From Sisyra terminalis (taxonomy: Eukaryota; Arthropoda; Insecta; Neuroptera; Sisyridae), in contig OY292275.1 of NCBI GenBank assembly GCA_958496175.1, positions 9,734,001 through 9,798,000 of the forward strand: 64,000 nucleotides of DNA, read 5' to 3'. This document shows, piece after piece, positions 37,080 through 49,959 of this stretch (the first letter of the stretch is position 1; every line of letters starts with the position of its first letter). Under the pieces are notes generated by a model, which was not told the origin of the DNA, ran no database searches, and worked only from the letters and a program-made list of their open reading frames with translations. The position numbers and the translations under genes are program-made.

Positions 37080-37375
37080 AAAATGAAGTCACAAAATTGG
37101 AAAAGGAATTGTTATGAAGAATTAAGGCAGAAAGAATGATCATCGATGTAGTTACTGAACTAAAAACTAACTGGAAAATTCACACTCTCAAAGGAATAAA
37201 ATTCATCCTTGATGTTGAAGAAATAAAAATGGAGGGTCCCAGGAAAAAAGAAGAAAACGGATTGGAATTTTGAATTTATTGAGAATAGAAATGGACTACC
37301 ACGTTTTAGGTTGCTCGTTAGTGGTAGAAGATGCTGGAGGGAACAGTTTGCAAACCTATTTTTCTAATGAAATGT
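37080..37375 (+). pseudogene. Decayed reverse transcriptase C-terminal remnant
   Basis: Across frames one reads ELKTNWKIHTLKG, then KKMEGPRKK-like and IGILNLLRIEMDYHV, then RRCWREQFANLFF. The order 'TxW.GH...EGxRxRGRxRIGILxxL...WRxF' is the tail of a LINE-like reverse transcriptase. It shares this with the segment at about 56760-57060. Many stops are present. Confidence 0.5.
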
Positions 37376-38679
37376 CTTTAAATATCTAAAATATGGTTCA
37401 TGGCAAAAACATAACTAATAAATTATAATAAAAAATAAATAAATAGAAATATATAGTTTTTGAAATTGTACTACTACATGCATTAATATTTGAATATTTT
37501 CTCAAAGTTTTCTTTTATGCTTTAAAATTTTTCATAGAGTTAAGATATTCAATGTAATTGTAGTAATGAAATTATGGAAATTTTAAAAACAAACGACTTT
37601 TCGAGAACTAATTTGTAATTTATCTTCGACTTTTATTCAACAATAAGAAACCACAGTAGAAAAATAAATTATTTTTATTACATTTCTCCATAAAGTTCAT
37701 TAACAAAATGGAAAAAAATCATATATTTCTGAAAAACAAAGAAATTTATATTCCGACATTAAAATTTTACTTCGTTTTGTAAGGGAAATTAAATAAGTAT
37801 TAAGCAGTAACGCAATTCTGTAAAATGAAAACATTAAAATATCCTGTAACGTTTTTTTTTCCTTTTTATAATTTAGTTTTTCTTAAGTTGAGCAAATTAT
37901 TGGCATGCGATTTGCACGCAACCAATTTACTGCTAGAATTAATTCGCTATTAGCTAACGTGATTTTTGCTAGTAACTAGTTACCGGAGTAAGTTTGTATT
38001 TGTATATGTTTTTATGACTGTTATCCTCGAACAAGAGTGTTTTTAGTTTTATGTATATTATTAGAAACAGTAATATATGTTCGTTAATTTTATCCCTGCA
38101 AAATTCATGTCAATTTTATTGCTTAAATATGTAGGTATGTTTAAGCGAGTTTATGCAAATAATTTCAGCATGTCAATTTTGTCTTACGGAAGTTCACTGT
38201 AATTAGAATTCGCAAACAAAAAGTATTAACTGACTAGTATTTATATGTAAACATGCTTCGTGGTTTAATATATATGCATTAATTTTCATAGTCGAAATTC
38301 AAATAATATTAATGAAGTTTGTTCGATGCTAATATTAATTAATTCAGTAATTTCATTAAAATAATGATTCAGCATTTTTTCTTTATTTATTCCTTCAAAT
38401 AAAGAAAACCTTTATTTTCGTATTTAAATTTATAATTTTAAAAATGAATATTTTTCTAGTGAACTTCGACAATAATTTTTTTTTGGAAAAAATATTATAA
38501 GAAAGTTGGGGTTCAGAACTAATTTTTTGGATATTTCCACAATTAGATACTCAAACAAAGTATTAAGTAATTTTATTTTAAAGAATAAAATGATTTTAAT
38601 AAAAATTTAAATAAAAATGAGGAAAAAATTGCATAAAAATATTTAATTAAGGTATAACGTTATCAACGCATGGATTCAG

Positions 38680-38765
38680 TGATAGATTTACGCTTAGGCC
38701 CGTGAGGCCCGGGCCTAGGATGGAAAAATCTTCGGATCGCGAAAATAGTAAAAACAAGATCAAGG
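38680..38765 (+). repeat. Transposon terminus fragment rich in GGCCC motifs
   Basis: TAGGCCCGTGAGGCCCGGGC followed by CTAGGATGG stands out sharply from its AT-rich surroundings and resembles the 5' end of common insect DNA transposons. The matching other end was not located, so it is a fragment. It includes the nested palindrome GGCCCGGGCC-like core. Confidence 0.45.
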
Positions 38766-38994
38766 TATCCAATACTTTCCAATATAATACTTGTATAGTA
38801 TAATACTTCCAATATTCCCCAATAGGAAATAGGGTGCGAGCAACCGAAACCTGAAAACTGCTTCTTTGAAGAGTAGGAGGTTAAGACGTCAGGTCTTCTA
38901 CTTGCCTAAAATGGAATTATAGAACCTCACACAGCCTTAAAATTTAAATGATCAAAATGATATAAAAGCAAAAGAAATATGGCGATAAATAGAT

Positions 38995-39408
38995 TGTGTA
39001 TATAATATATAGGATATATCGCGGTCCAATTTATGAAGTATAATTTAATATAATAATATATAAAAATCATACCATAAACATGAATTTGAACAGAAGTTCA
39101 AACAAAAATATTCGTGACGTATTGCCCAGATACGTATTTCGATTGCCAAGCAATCTTTCTCCAAGCAGTTACGGAGTGATCAAAACTACTTGATGACCAC
39201 TGAGGAAGATTGCTTGGCAATCGAAATACGTATCTGGGCAATACGTCACAAATATTTTTGCCTGAACTTCTGTTCAAATTTATGTTTATGGTATGATTTT
39301 TATATATTATTATATTAAATTATATTACATAAATTGGACCGCAATATATCCTATATATTGTATACACAGTATAACTGTTCAAAGTCAGCGAAAAAATCTT
39401 ATTTTGAC
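38995..39408 (+). mobile_element. Palindromic (foldback) ribozyme-bearing element, copy 1
   Basis: The element begins TGTGTATATAATATATAGGA and is flanked by an exact 8-bp duplication AAATAGAT (38987-38994, 39409-39416). Arms 38995-39157 and 39206-39368 are close inverted copies, including TCGCGGTCCAATTTAT, TTGAACAGAAGTTCAAAC and CAGATACGTATTTCGATTGC. An asymmetric tail (GTATAACTGTTCAAAGTCAG to TTATTTTGAC) follows the right arm only. The right arm contains a hammerhead-like motif (separate entry). The left arm's complement lost the CUGANGA box. No protein is encoded. The variable-length duplications of the family argue for target-primed insertion, as in Penelope-like retroelements. Confidence 0.8.
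39192..39243 (+). ncRNA. Hammerhead-ribozyme-like motif, type I topology (copy at 39 kb)
   Basis: The catalytic core box CTGAGGA (CUGANGA) is at 39200-39206 and GAAA at 39223-39226. Between them GATTGC/GCAATC (39208-39213, 39217-39222) form a 6-bp helix II with a TTG loop. GAAA is followed by TACGTATC, a 2-3 bp helix III ending in the cleavage-site triplet AUC after 39234. TGACCA (39194-39199) pairs with TGGGCA (39235-39240) as helix I, with one A-G mismatch. A very short helix III is a known property of hammerheads in Penelope-like elements. One extra A sits between CTGAGGA and helix II, a deviation from the canonical core. Activity is not shown. Confidence 0.65.
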
Positions 39409-39977
39409 AAATAGATGTTAAATTCTCTTGGAAAAAGACGATAAAAACAGGATATTTCAATGGTATGGTATGTCCAAAGAATGCCAGATTACAGATAACC
39501 AAAAAGAGCATTAATGAAGCCTGCAGAAAAAATATGAAGAGCAAGATCTACTTTAAAATAGGAATCCAATATCGAACAAGTGAACGCAGATAAAGATCTA
39601 GGGAAGGCGATTAGAACATAAGAGAATTATGGACAGCAAAAAACGTAAGTTGCCATATTTAAAATTCATCATTTGTGCAAATTCGAAAATCTCAAATTGC
39701 AAGTAAAAATAATAATTCCTCTTGTCGGTTCCTTGATAATAGCTGTGGATGCAGAAAATCAGCTAACGTTCCATATTGGATGAATGTCTGACCACTGTCC
39801 CATATAAAATAAATGCAAAACTAAGCTTATAGTTTCGTATAAATAGTTCTGTAAAAATTATAATAATTCGCTTTTCACAATAAATCAACTTGCCATTGTT
39901 GTGTGGTCAAACTTCTTCAGATAACTTTTTAAGACACAGGACATCAGGGTATCGTGAGTCTGCGAACCCTTTCAGCA

Positions 39978-40115
39978 ATAAATTCTTCCTTGCAATTCAT
40001 TCTTCATAGCGAGGACCTTCTTGACAAGAAATCATTCCTTGTAATTGGTTTCTCCTATCAATGAATTAGTGTCCATTGGCAATAAATCCTTCCTTGCCAG
40101 AAATTAATTCATACT
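39978..40115. repeat. Degenerate ~50-bp tandem repeat (about 3 units)
   Basis: Units begin GCAATAAATTCTTCCTTGCA (39977), ACAAGAAATCATTCCTTGTA (40025) and GCAATAAATCCTTCCTTGCC (40078), each followed by ATT-containing sequence. No coding significance. Confidence 0.6.
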
Positions 40116-40119
40116 TATT

Positions 40120-43100
40120 AAGCATCGATGAAAAAGAAGAAGACAAAAGGAATTATTATTAAAAGGAATAATTAAACTTTTTTAAGTTGGTAGTTCTTTT
40201 TTATCAGAATGAATGTAGTTTACATTTCCAAAGGAAAATATGTCTAATTTGGTGTAATGGATGAACAACTGGAAAGATTCAAGAAACGAAAAAGGATTGA
40301 ATTTTTAAAGTTTTTTAAAAGGGGAAAGGATTATATTAACCATAAAGATCTCATCAGGGACAGATAGCCCTATGAGAAAGAATTAAACCTAATGAAAAAT
40401 TGAACTTAAAATTGAACTGTTAATTAGGGAATAGAAAATAAATCTTCAATAAATATTAAGAATCTTTAATATCTTTTTAGAAGCAATTTTTGAACCACAG
40501 CTATTTCGATTTTATTTAATTAAATACAATTTCATCAAAAAAGGAAAAATTTCACTGGTTATTGATTCAGAAATAAATGAAAAATATATGATAAATTATA
40601 AATAAAGAAAATTACAAATGAAAATTCTTTAAATATTTTAAATGAGAACATCCCATGAAATTCAATGATATTATTTTTGCATCAAAGGGATGTGGTTTCA
40701 CCCCACATCCTTGTATACTTTGACAAAAGGGTTAAAAATAAAAGATAAGCATTGTTATTAATATCATTTGACAGACACAGTAGCAACAGCGGCTACAGCT
40801 TTCATTTCCTTTACAGAAAAAAATGTGATTTTACTTTGATATTAACTTAATTTAAATTGCATATTTTTTTTGTTGAAAATTTAATATATGACCAATAATG
40901 AAAAATTTATAAATTGAATATATTCAGTGAAAAATCGTAAAAAATATTTCAAAATGCAATTGTAACACAACGCAAAAGGGAGAGTGGAATTGATTAATGG
41001 AAATTTTCGTTTAAATAAAAGAAAAAAAAAAACGAAAAATAAATTTATTTTCCAAATATAAAGTACAAAGGTATGTGTTCGTGTTCGTATGCATATTTTA
41101 GTAACGGAGAACATGTAAAATAACGCTTGGAATGGGAAACAAGGCTCCAGCAGGGAAAGGATGTTAAGGCTCCAGTATTGGGGATTCATGTTCCAGGTTT
41201 TCATTACAAAAGTAGATAAATGTTTGAAACAATACATAAAATTAGAATACTCGTTTTCACGTTGTTTTCTCTAAAACCCAAACATAAAAAAAAAGAAAAA
41301 AATGTTCCCCAGTTTTAATTTTATTTCCTTTTCGATGCGTGAACGACAAATATTCGAGTGCCAAAATTTAGTGGAAGTGTTATTTTTAATAAATTGATCA
41401 GTTTCGGCGGCAGGTGTACAATGAAAAGGGCCAGTGTGATAAAAAAGAAAATGGAAAAAATCTCATGAATAAATAACATGAATGATTGATTTTTTTCTTT
41501 CAGTCATTCCAGGGGAGAAAAACGTTTAAATTTTTCATTTACTCTAATCTGATCTTAAATAAATAACCTCTTGAATAACAGAAATATTTTTTATCAAATT
41601 GCCTTTCCTTTTTATCGCTACACAGAAAAAAAAACAGTTCGTTGAATGTAAGAAAAAAGGACTTTAATATCCGCAACGTTTCATTTAGTCGGGGGAAATG
41701 ATTTTCGTCCGAGTGAAAATATCCTTTTGTTTTACTCGAAAAAAAAATTTGTAAAAACGAAAATCTACAATTTCATGACAAAATTCGTCTTACAACATTC
41801 GTACGGCCATTATGTGGATGTCTAAACGTTTTAATGCACAGGAATTAAAATGGGGAAAACGTAAATGAAGTATGATTGAAACTGCATTAACTGCAGATAA
41901 ATGGTGGATGTCTGATTTGAGTTTTGTACGCTGAATTGAAAAAAAAAAAACACCCCTGTCGAAAGCACAATGCACCCACCGTCAAAAACGTCCTAGGTAT
42001 CATTTACGTCGAACAAAAGAGCCCAATTTCCCACAAAAGTTCCACACTCCCCAACCCCTAACTGAATCATTTTCTCGATGAACGATTGCGGTCATCACAA
42101 TGACGATTTAAATTGTGCGTGTTTGAGATTTTCCTCCTTTCAAATAATAGAGCAAAAAAAAAAACAACCCCAATCATACCTCATTTGTTACATTTCAAAC
42201 TCAAAACTACCCCTATTAAACTCCATCAGCTCACTTTAGTAAAAATAGTTTAAGCTCAGTAAATATTTTCGGAGAATTCATCCTATAATTAGAGGGAATT
42301 AATATTTGGTTAGTAGCCCTCCCCCCTGTCCCGGTCGTTTAAGTCTAAACAAATACAGCTTTAAATTCCTGAATTTTGATGCTTGGTTAAAATTGGTTTC
42401 ATTAGCATCATCAAAGTGAATGCTTCACAATCCTGTCATTGACAAAACTTGAGTTATTTTATATTTGCGTATTTGCCTCCACCATTCTTGTATTATTACT
42501 AATTACACGAGACATCAAAGACATTCATTGTACAGCTTAATATATACAATAGGAAGGACTAGTTACAGAGGAAAGCTGTGTGTGTTTTGTTTCTTTTTTT
42601 CTAAGAAAATAAAAAATATATGAATCCTTTAGTTATTAAAAATTAAACATTTCTTTGTAGTTATTGTTGGAGTCGCGACAAAGAAACGTCACACAAAAAA
42701 ATAAATATGATTTTTTTCAATATTTCCCCACTGTATTGTATTTGAATGGATAAATCGGATTCTCGTCTTTCCAGCATTTCCAATGGGTTTGGATAATATG
42801 TAGGATCAACACGGTGACAGTGGTGGAATTCTTTCGTTAGAAAGTATCAAAGATAACTTTTTATTTCGTTTACTATTCGATTTTTTCAAAAATGTCGGTT
42901 TGCTTCTGCAACAATATATCAACGTTTAATATAGAACTTTATGGAGTTATAGTTTTAAGCCAAAAATATTTCATACTATTAGTACTCAATTTAATCGATG
43001 GTAGTGATAAAAATAGGGTTTGATTAACCTTGGTAGACTAAATCGCATATCACAGTGGTACTACAAGGAAACTGATGCAAATCGAGAATAACGATGATGG

Positions 43101-43350
43101 TTCCTATCACTTACGTACACAAAGGAACATAAACCACTTAATTTTGAATTGATTTACCAAGGTTTATAAATTACACAGGTTGCCGCATCTCTGGAGTTAG
43201 ATCGAACTCAGGTTAAGAACTATCGATCTGGAACTTATTTTGGGTACCATACTTTCGTGGAATGTTTAAATAGGAAAACTAATGGGTCAACTACATTTTT
43301 TGCCACTTCAAATCATTAACAAAATTTGACATCAATCAGTAAAACGAATC
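40120..43350. other. Non-coding AT-rich DNA, no gene seen
   Basis: A possible very decayed reverse-transcriptase tail lies near 40255-40300 but is not certain. Stretches at 41.95-42.1 kb and 42.3-42.5 kb are more balanced. The minus-strand 118-codon frame at 40881-41237 is low complexity and unrecognised. Confidence 0.5.
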
Positions 43351-43360
43351 ATATATATTA

Positions 43361-44189
43361 GGGTGTTTTTTTTTTTGCGACTATCATTTTTTTTGCTCCC
43401 ATGCCGAAATTTTGTGGGAAATACTTCAAAAAAAAATCCCTGAAAGTTTGGGCTCTTAATATTAATATTAAGTACTCTTTCACAGCGTGTGAATATTTTC
43501 CATTTAAAATACACGTAAACTTCGAATTTTTTTTTTAAATTTTTATAGGTCAGCGACATTTTATGGTATCACCTCGCTCAAAGTCGGGATTTTTTTACAA
43601 TTGTATGCTCTACAAAAGTGCCTATTTTTAATAATTTTTAATAAGGAATAAAAAATCAATATTTTCTTAAATTTTACTCAATAACCCCTAAAATTTTATA
43701 GCAAGAGAAATTCAAGGCTCAATATCTCGAGAAATATCGATCTTAGCAATTTGGTTTTCTGAAACTTTTTTGTAGGAAATTAAATTTCCTATAAATTTGT
43801 CATTTACATTTTTTCTGTAGGTCTTGTAATTCATGAGTAATTGAGAGAAAAACGAGAAATCTATGAAAAATTAAGGCTTAGTGACCCGTACTACCTCGCC
43901 CGTGTAAATTACGATTTTGCCGCAATAGGCACTTTTATAGAGCATACAATTGTAAAAAAATCCCAACTTTGAGCGAGGCGATACCATAAAATGTCGCTGA
44001 GCTATAAAAATTGAAAAAAAAAATCAAAGTTTACGTGTATTTTAAATGGAAAATATTCACACGCTGTGAGCGAGTACTTAATATTAATATTAAGAGCTCA
44101 TACTTTCAGAGAATTTTTTTTGAAGTATTTCCAACAAAATTTCGGCATGGGAGTAAAAAAATATAATAGTTCAGAAAAAAAAAACACCC
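43361..44189. mobile_element. 829-bp MITE with ~280-bp terminal inverted repeats, TA target duplication
   Basis: The ends read GGGTGTTTTTTTTT at 43361 and AAAAAACACCC at 44189, with TA immediately outside (43359-43360, 44190-44191) and the surrounding ATATATTA/TAATATAT symmetric. The arms match over about 280 bases: CCCATGCCGAAATTTTGT vs its complement, CTTAATATTAATATTAAG, TTTACGTGTATTTTAAATGG, GCGACATTTTATGGTATC and GAGCATACAATTGTAAAAAA in inverted order. The centre (about 43640-43890) is unique. No protein is encoded. Tc1/mariner-like by duplication, but the long arms are unusual for that class. Confidence 0.88.
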
Positions 44190-44607
44190 TAATATATATG
44201 TAATTAATATTACCAATATGAGATTTATAGACGAGAAGGTTGTGAATTAATTTCCAATCAATAAGAATCCAGAGACCATCCAAAAGAAGGTACTTTGATT
44301 GACAACAGTTTCTCATTGGTACAAAAAAGGATTCATATCTTACTTATTGATACCTTGAACCATAAAATCATATAAACACCTTATAAAATATAAGGGATGA
44401 TTTTATTCTTAACGAACTCCAATTATTAAATCTGATATAAAATCAGCTACTCCAATACCAGCTAAACCATATGGTTGGTTCGACCAAAAGTTATACCAAT
44501 AATTGGAAAAAAAATCCTGAACATTTAAACTTTCAAATCTGTTGAAATATGAATATAGTTAAAGGCAAATTTGATAAATTTATTCACTTTAACAAATTTA
44601 ACGCTTT

Positions 44608-44850
44608 GTTTCTGGTGTTGGGGAATTCAATTGTGAATATTTTATTTCGTTACTGAATAGTTTAATGATTGTTTCAAAGAACTTTTCGTGGTTGTACAAT
44701 TTATGCTAATCATAGAAAATGTAAGTATATAATTTGCATGATTCTACAATTTTAAAATCTCCAAGAGGGGTTTAATCAGAAAGGATCGAAAAATTACACT
44801 TTTTTCAATTACGAAACATTATAAAGAATCAATTAATAGGTAACATCATT
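44608..44850 (+). repeat. Interspersed repeat, copy 2 of 2 (other at 36405)
   Basis: Matches 36405-36660 in direct orientation as described there. Here the match includes CATGATTCTACAATTTTAAA and runs through AATCAATTAATAGG near 44840. No coding frame. Confidence 0.8.
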
Positions 44851-44859
44851 AGAAAAAAA

Positions 44860-47800
44860 AATGACGTCATACGAAGAATTTTGAAATTTGAATCAGTCTG
44901 AAGGTATATACGAATTTCTTCTGGATACGTCACGTAAGGCATGAGGCCACCTGTGTATTTTATAAACCTTGTTGATTTACGACTTATTACATAGACCTTT
45001 TAAAATATTCTGTATTGAAAGAAATCTTTGATGCCCTCTAATGCCTCTAATATTGCGTTTTTGAACAAAATTGAATAAATTATTGAAAATGTGTTTTCTA
45101 CACTGGTTCTTTAAATAGTTCCAAATCAATGGCTATTCATCAGAACCGAAGTGATCCACTTTTACCATATAGACTCTACAGTATTGTCATAACGTGATAT
45201 TGTAATATAATGGAGTGGTGTCAACGTGTGATGAGAAAAGCCGACACGTTATTATACCGTTGACATTAAATCAAATTCAGTTGGGCTGGACTCATAACTC
45301 AAATCTGTCCAAATAGAAAACAGGCCGTGAAATACGATGGCGATGATGAGAGAACTATTTGACATAGGCACACGTTCGGCTTTCGACTTACATTAGTCCA
45401 TTTCCGGCCGTATTTCTCTCGACTTTCGCCATTCCCATTCATTTGTACAAATGTGAATACATAGTTGTGGCTTTAATTTAACGCCTTACAAGTTCATACA
45501 ATGTTGTCATATTAGCGTAAGCTGTTGAGATTTATTAAGAAGACATTTTACAGTTGTTTTTTTTTTTTTTTTTTGAGGGGTTTCATTATTTGGAGACAAA
45601 ATGTTTTTACGACTTTTTAAATATCTCAACAAAATAAGAAATAAATCTTTTCGGTTGGTGACGTTTTATGACTGATTTTTTAATGAGAAAAACGTGTAAT
45701 TTGTCATAGTTCTCATTTTCATATTCACGGTTCAGTTTCAAAGGAATACGATTTTTTTTTAATTTCGTAACAACTCAATAGAAAGTCTTCTGGTATCGTT
45801 ACAAATGATCCAGAGAGAAACTCATCAGGATAAAAAATTCTTTCACAAATATTAGTAGAATAAAATATTTACAGCACCCTTTTCTTCTGTGAAAGTACCA
45901 CAATTATTTTTCAATAGTAACTTAACTTTTTCAATAGTGTTTCGATATTTTCTCAACAATGCATTACGTTAGATATAGGAAATATATTTGCCATATATTG
46001 GCTTTTCAACACAAAATAAATCCGCTATTTTTTTGTTTTAATTCTTATTAACTAAAATACAAATCTTAGTAACTAATGTTGCACTTAATTTTCAAACTTA
46101 CGTAAGTTATTTATGAAAAGGATAAAATTATAGTGACCGAAAGTTGAGTACAATACCGGACTATTGGAATATGAAATCCTGTGTGATTTTTGGGCTACCA
46201 CTTTTAAGTACATTGTGTTAAAATAAAGTACGATTTACTGGGTTATTTTGTTTAGAAAATTATTTTGCATTACGTTTAGCAAATTTTAATAAGTAATTAT
46301 GCCTGTTTAACAGCTGTTCAACATCTTAACGGTCAATATTTAAAATAATTTCCATTTCTATTATGTACAATAATTCTTACAGCTAACCTTTTGTTGTATA
46401 ATATAAGAGCCGTTTATTTTGAAAGAAGTCTAAGTCCATTGCAAGAATAGTTCATATAACTATTGTTTGTTGCAAAAGTAAATACATGAATTTTAAAACC
46501 AAAGAAATTAGTACGAGTGGATCGAAAACGAATAACGTATCAATAAATGGTAAAAATTTAAAATTTTTTAAGATTAATTTTCTTGATTTTTTGAGGAATA
46601 ATTGAGTGTTCGATAAAATATATTTTAAGGATATTAACTCATAAAACAATTTATAATTCTTGGGCCATTTTTTTAAGAGAACATCCTTAATACTACTCGA
46701 AATATTGATTTCAGAAATCGTATATTTTTCTTCTGCTTTTCCGATGATTGGTAATTTTTCTATATATTTTGAATACTACAGTTATTTCAAATGAGATTTT
46801 AATTATAATTTAAAAATGCTACTCGATATGAGTTTTCACAAAATCCTAGCTGGTTTTTCTGCATTTTCTGGCTTATGTAATTGCGATAAAGAGTCTAGTG
46901 GTATAAGTATAGTAAATTGACCCCGAAAAGATATTAAAGTAATATTTAAAAGATGTGTAGATACTAATAAAATACTTATCCCATAATATCCTAGAAGTTT
47001 CAAATTCCTATCTCCATCCGTTTTTTTTTTTGAGAAGTTAATGAAAAAAATTGTTTCTAAGAAGCAACTTCAAAGATTAATCTAAAAGATTTATAGCACT
47101 TACGGGTTGATAATGCGTTTAAAAAAACCCATGAAACCATTACCCATTATTACTCATTGAACCAATCAGTCATGTGAACCTAAATATGTACATAAATACT
47201 TACAAAAAAAAAGTAAAATAATTTCAGGAAAAAAATATGTATTTGATAATATTTTTCCAACATTTTATTGATAATATTTTCCATAACTATCAATAATTTT
47301 AATCATAAGTTATCAATGCATTGAGCGATGCACTGATATCTGATGACAACGTACACAGTAAGACGCTATCTTGATTTGCAATGATTATTAGCCAATAAGA
47401 TAACAAGATTTAAAGGTCATCATTTGTTTTGATTATTGAAATTTTAAAAATTTAGCAAAACCACTCCCACAATCAATCTACTATGCATAGACGTATACTC
47501 AATGGAACGTTTGATGCGCCGACGCCATTCAGGGCTTATAGATGCATGAATTATAATAATTGAAGGGTTAGATTTAAAATTACTTTAAAATATATGCCCA
47601 AAACTTGTAATTAAGATTGTATTGATTTGTTCAATGGAAAAAATAATCAATAAAATTAAATTTAAATGCTATTATTAACTGCAAATATTAATACATGGAA
47701 GTGTATCAATGCAATGAACATTGCAAAACAATGCAGTTATGAATTTTGAATACTTGTCAAATAAAAATCAAGTAAAATACTTACTTGATTGAAATATTTT

Positions 47801-49640
47801 ACAAAAATGGAGGAAAAACAGTATGAAATGAATATTTGGATAAATTTTTTTGTAAGCATATTTATGTAAATATTTACTTACTACCTAAAGTTAGTTACAA
47901 TTTATTAAATATCTATCTTCAAATGTTCATTATCAAAAAATTGTTAAGTTTTCCGGAAATACAAGTATAAATGTTAGAGCTATTTTACTCGATTCCGGGA
48001 AATATGTTAATTTATTCGTTGATCCAAAATAGTTCTTTTCTATTTCTTTATGAAAATGTTTGTTTATAAAATACCAGAATTACTGACTACTGAGGTAACG
48101 AAATTTCGCTACCCCTACAAAAGATTGATTTTACAAGAGAGAGAAAGTAAGAAAAAAAAATTAAATTAATTCAAAGAAACTATTGCGTCATTCAAATTTT
48201 TAAATAAAAAATTTTCAGTGACCAGTTTTGCAAGGCAAAGGTATTGGTTATTATTTCAAATTAAATTATAAAGCGATCTTCCATCCTATAATTTTTCCAG
48301 CTTTAGAAGACGATTTTATGTTCTAATGTAAATGGGACGTATTCAATGAAAAAAAAAATCAACAAAACCGAAGTACTTCGTGAAAAATGATGTCATCTTT
48401 AAAAATTGGCAAATTTTAAATCACCTTTTTTCGTCGCTTAAAAAAATATTTTTTAAACTTGGGTCACGAAAAAAAATAGATTTACACAGAACTCTTATCG
48501 TCCGTTTGAAAACGATTTATTTTCGGAGAAAGGATTGAAAAACTAAAGGTAGATAAATGAAAACCGTGGAAACGGAAGCTCTATATATGCATATTATTTT
48601 CCCGGCAATCGGCATTTAGATGAACAAAGTCCCATATGTTGTTTTCCATATGAATGAGCGCCGCCCCCGCATCAATCCGGTTATTCAGATTTTCTGCCAC
48701 TATCAGCGAAAACGCTTTAAATGGAAATTGAAAAATCCCCGCGCATAAAACAACAAAACAACGTGGCTCACGACTGGCTTCCTCTTTTATATTTTGTATT
48801 CACCTAGGAAGGTTGAAGACGAGGCCGCCTCCAAAAACCGTGAAGACGGCGAAATGCGAATGTCCCCTTATGTTGACGTGTCATCCTATTATTTTCCCCA
48901 CATTTCGGATGACATTCAAAGCACAATATGGGAACTATATGTTCCTCTATTCCCGTGGTGCAACGAAGAATTATAGCTCGTATGTGAGCTGTTAAAGCTG
49001 CTTGCAACTAACTTTCCAACTAACACCGCTCGTATTCTGATATTATAGCCTCTAAATAAGTGCGCTATTTACATAATGGGCAACGGAAATCTTCCAAGTT
49101 TGAAAACAGTACGGTGAGACAATTTCGATGTTTTGCGTGTAAATCGAACCAACATCCCCCAAACCAACCACAATGAATTTTCCAACAAGTGCATTGAAAT
49201 TTTTCTCTCATGAATTTTTCGTCAATATTTCCTCATATTGTCGCTATTTTAAGAGACGTTTAAATCTCTTTCGTATCTCTATATGTATGTGTGTTTCCAT
49301 CTACATACCCCACATACCTACGTGTAATGTAACACATGAGGAGAAAATCACGTTGGATCGTCTCATTTTCTCATTAGTACGCACGCAGTCGGTGAGGCGC
49401 GTAAATAGCGTGACGTATCACATTGATTTGTGGGCCGTTAACTACCACCACATTCGTAACAACCCCCATCTGCTTGTCATTACAAGACCTCTTCACATTC
49501 ATCGGATTTTGCACTTGATTTTCTACGCAAATTAACGCTTTTTAAATAGTCAACGATAAAAACACGATAGTAGAAGAAATTTTTTTCAACACATTTTCTT
49601 GTATTGTATTTTACAAATATTCAACTGCATTTTTATTTAA
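44860..49640. other. Non-coding DNA with a balanced island at 48.55-49.54 kb
   Basis: From 44860 to 48500 the sequence is AT-rich with no identified element. From about 48550 to 49540 it becomes clearly less AT-rich with CG-containing words. Open frames there (48794-48976 plus, 48804-49007 minus, 49173-49535 plus) do not resemble known proteins. It might be a promoter, 5' untranslated exon or enhancer of the kinesin gene, but nothing decides this. Confidence 0.4.
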
Positions 49641-49959
49641 ATAACTAAACCAAACAATGAGATAATTTAAAGGTTTTACCAAAAATATTTGGTCAGATAA
49701 GTTTTTAAAAAATCAAATAATTTTAATGGACCAGAGGAAAAGAACGAAAGATCAGGGAAGTCAAGAAGTTTAACCAAAAATTCGGGTGGTATTTAAGTAG
49801 TATTTACATAGGAAAGAATGAAAATTTCATCGTTAAAAACATATTATGTAAAGAACATATACCTACGTTGAAATGTATATGAAAATTCAAACTTTATTTG
49901 ATATTATTTTATTAATTAATGAATAATAGTGTATGTCCTATGACTCAATTTCTTTCAGG

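Larger units (their letters stand above)
38941..39640 (+). pseudogene. Reverse transcriptase C-terminal remnant split by the palindromic element
   Basis: Left of the insertion the plus strand reads KKYGDK/EIWR-like sequence up to AAATAGAT. To the right of the duplicated AAATAGAT it resumes as DVKYSLEKTIKT, and then in shifting frames FQWYGMSKECQ / HVQRMPDYR, KRALMKACRKNMKSK. The phrase 'EIWRxIDVKYSxERT' is also found at 30.4 kb. The gene was already dead or died after insertion; several frameshifts are present. Confidence 0.6.

Noticed and set aside
49173..49535. 120-codon open frame on the plus strand
   Set aside because: No recognisable motif; mixed composition and surrounding frames on the other strand suggest chance.
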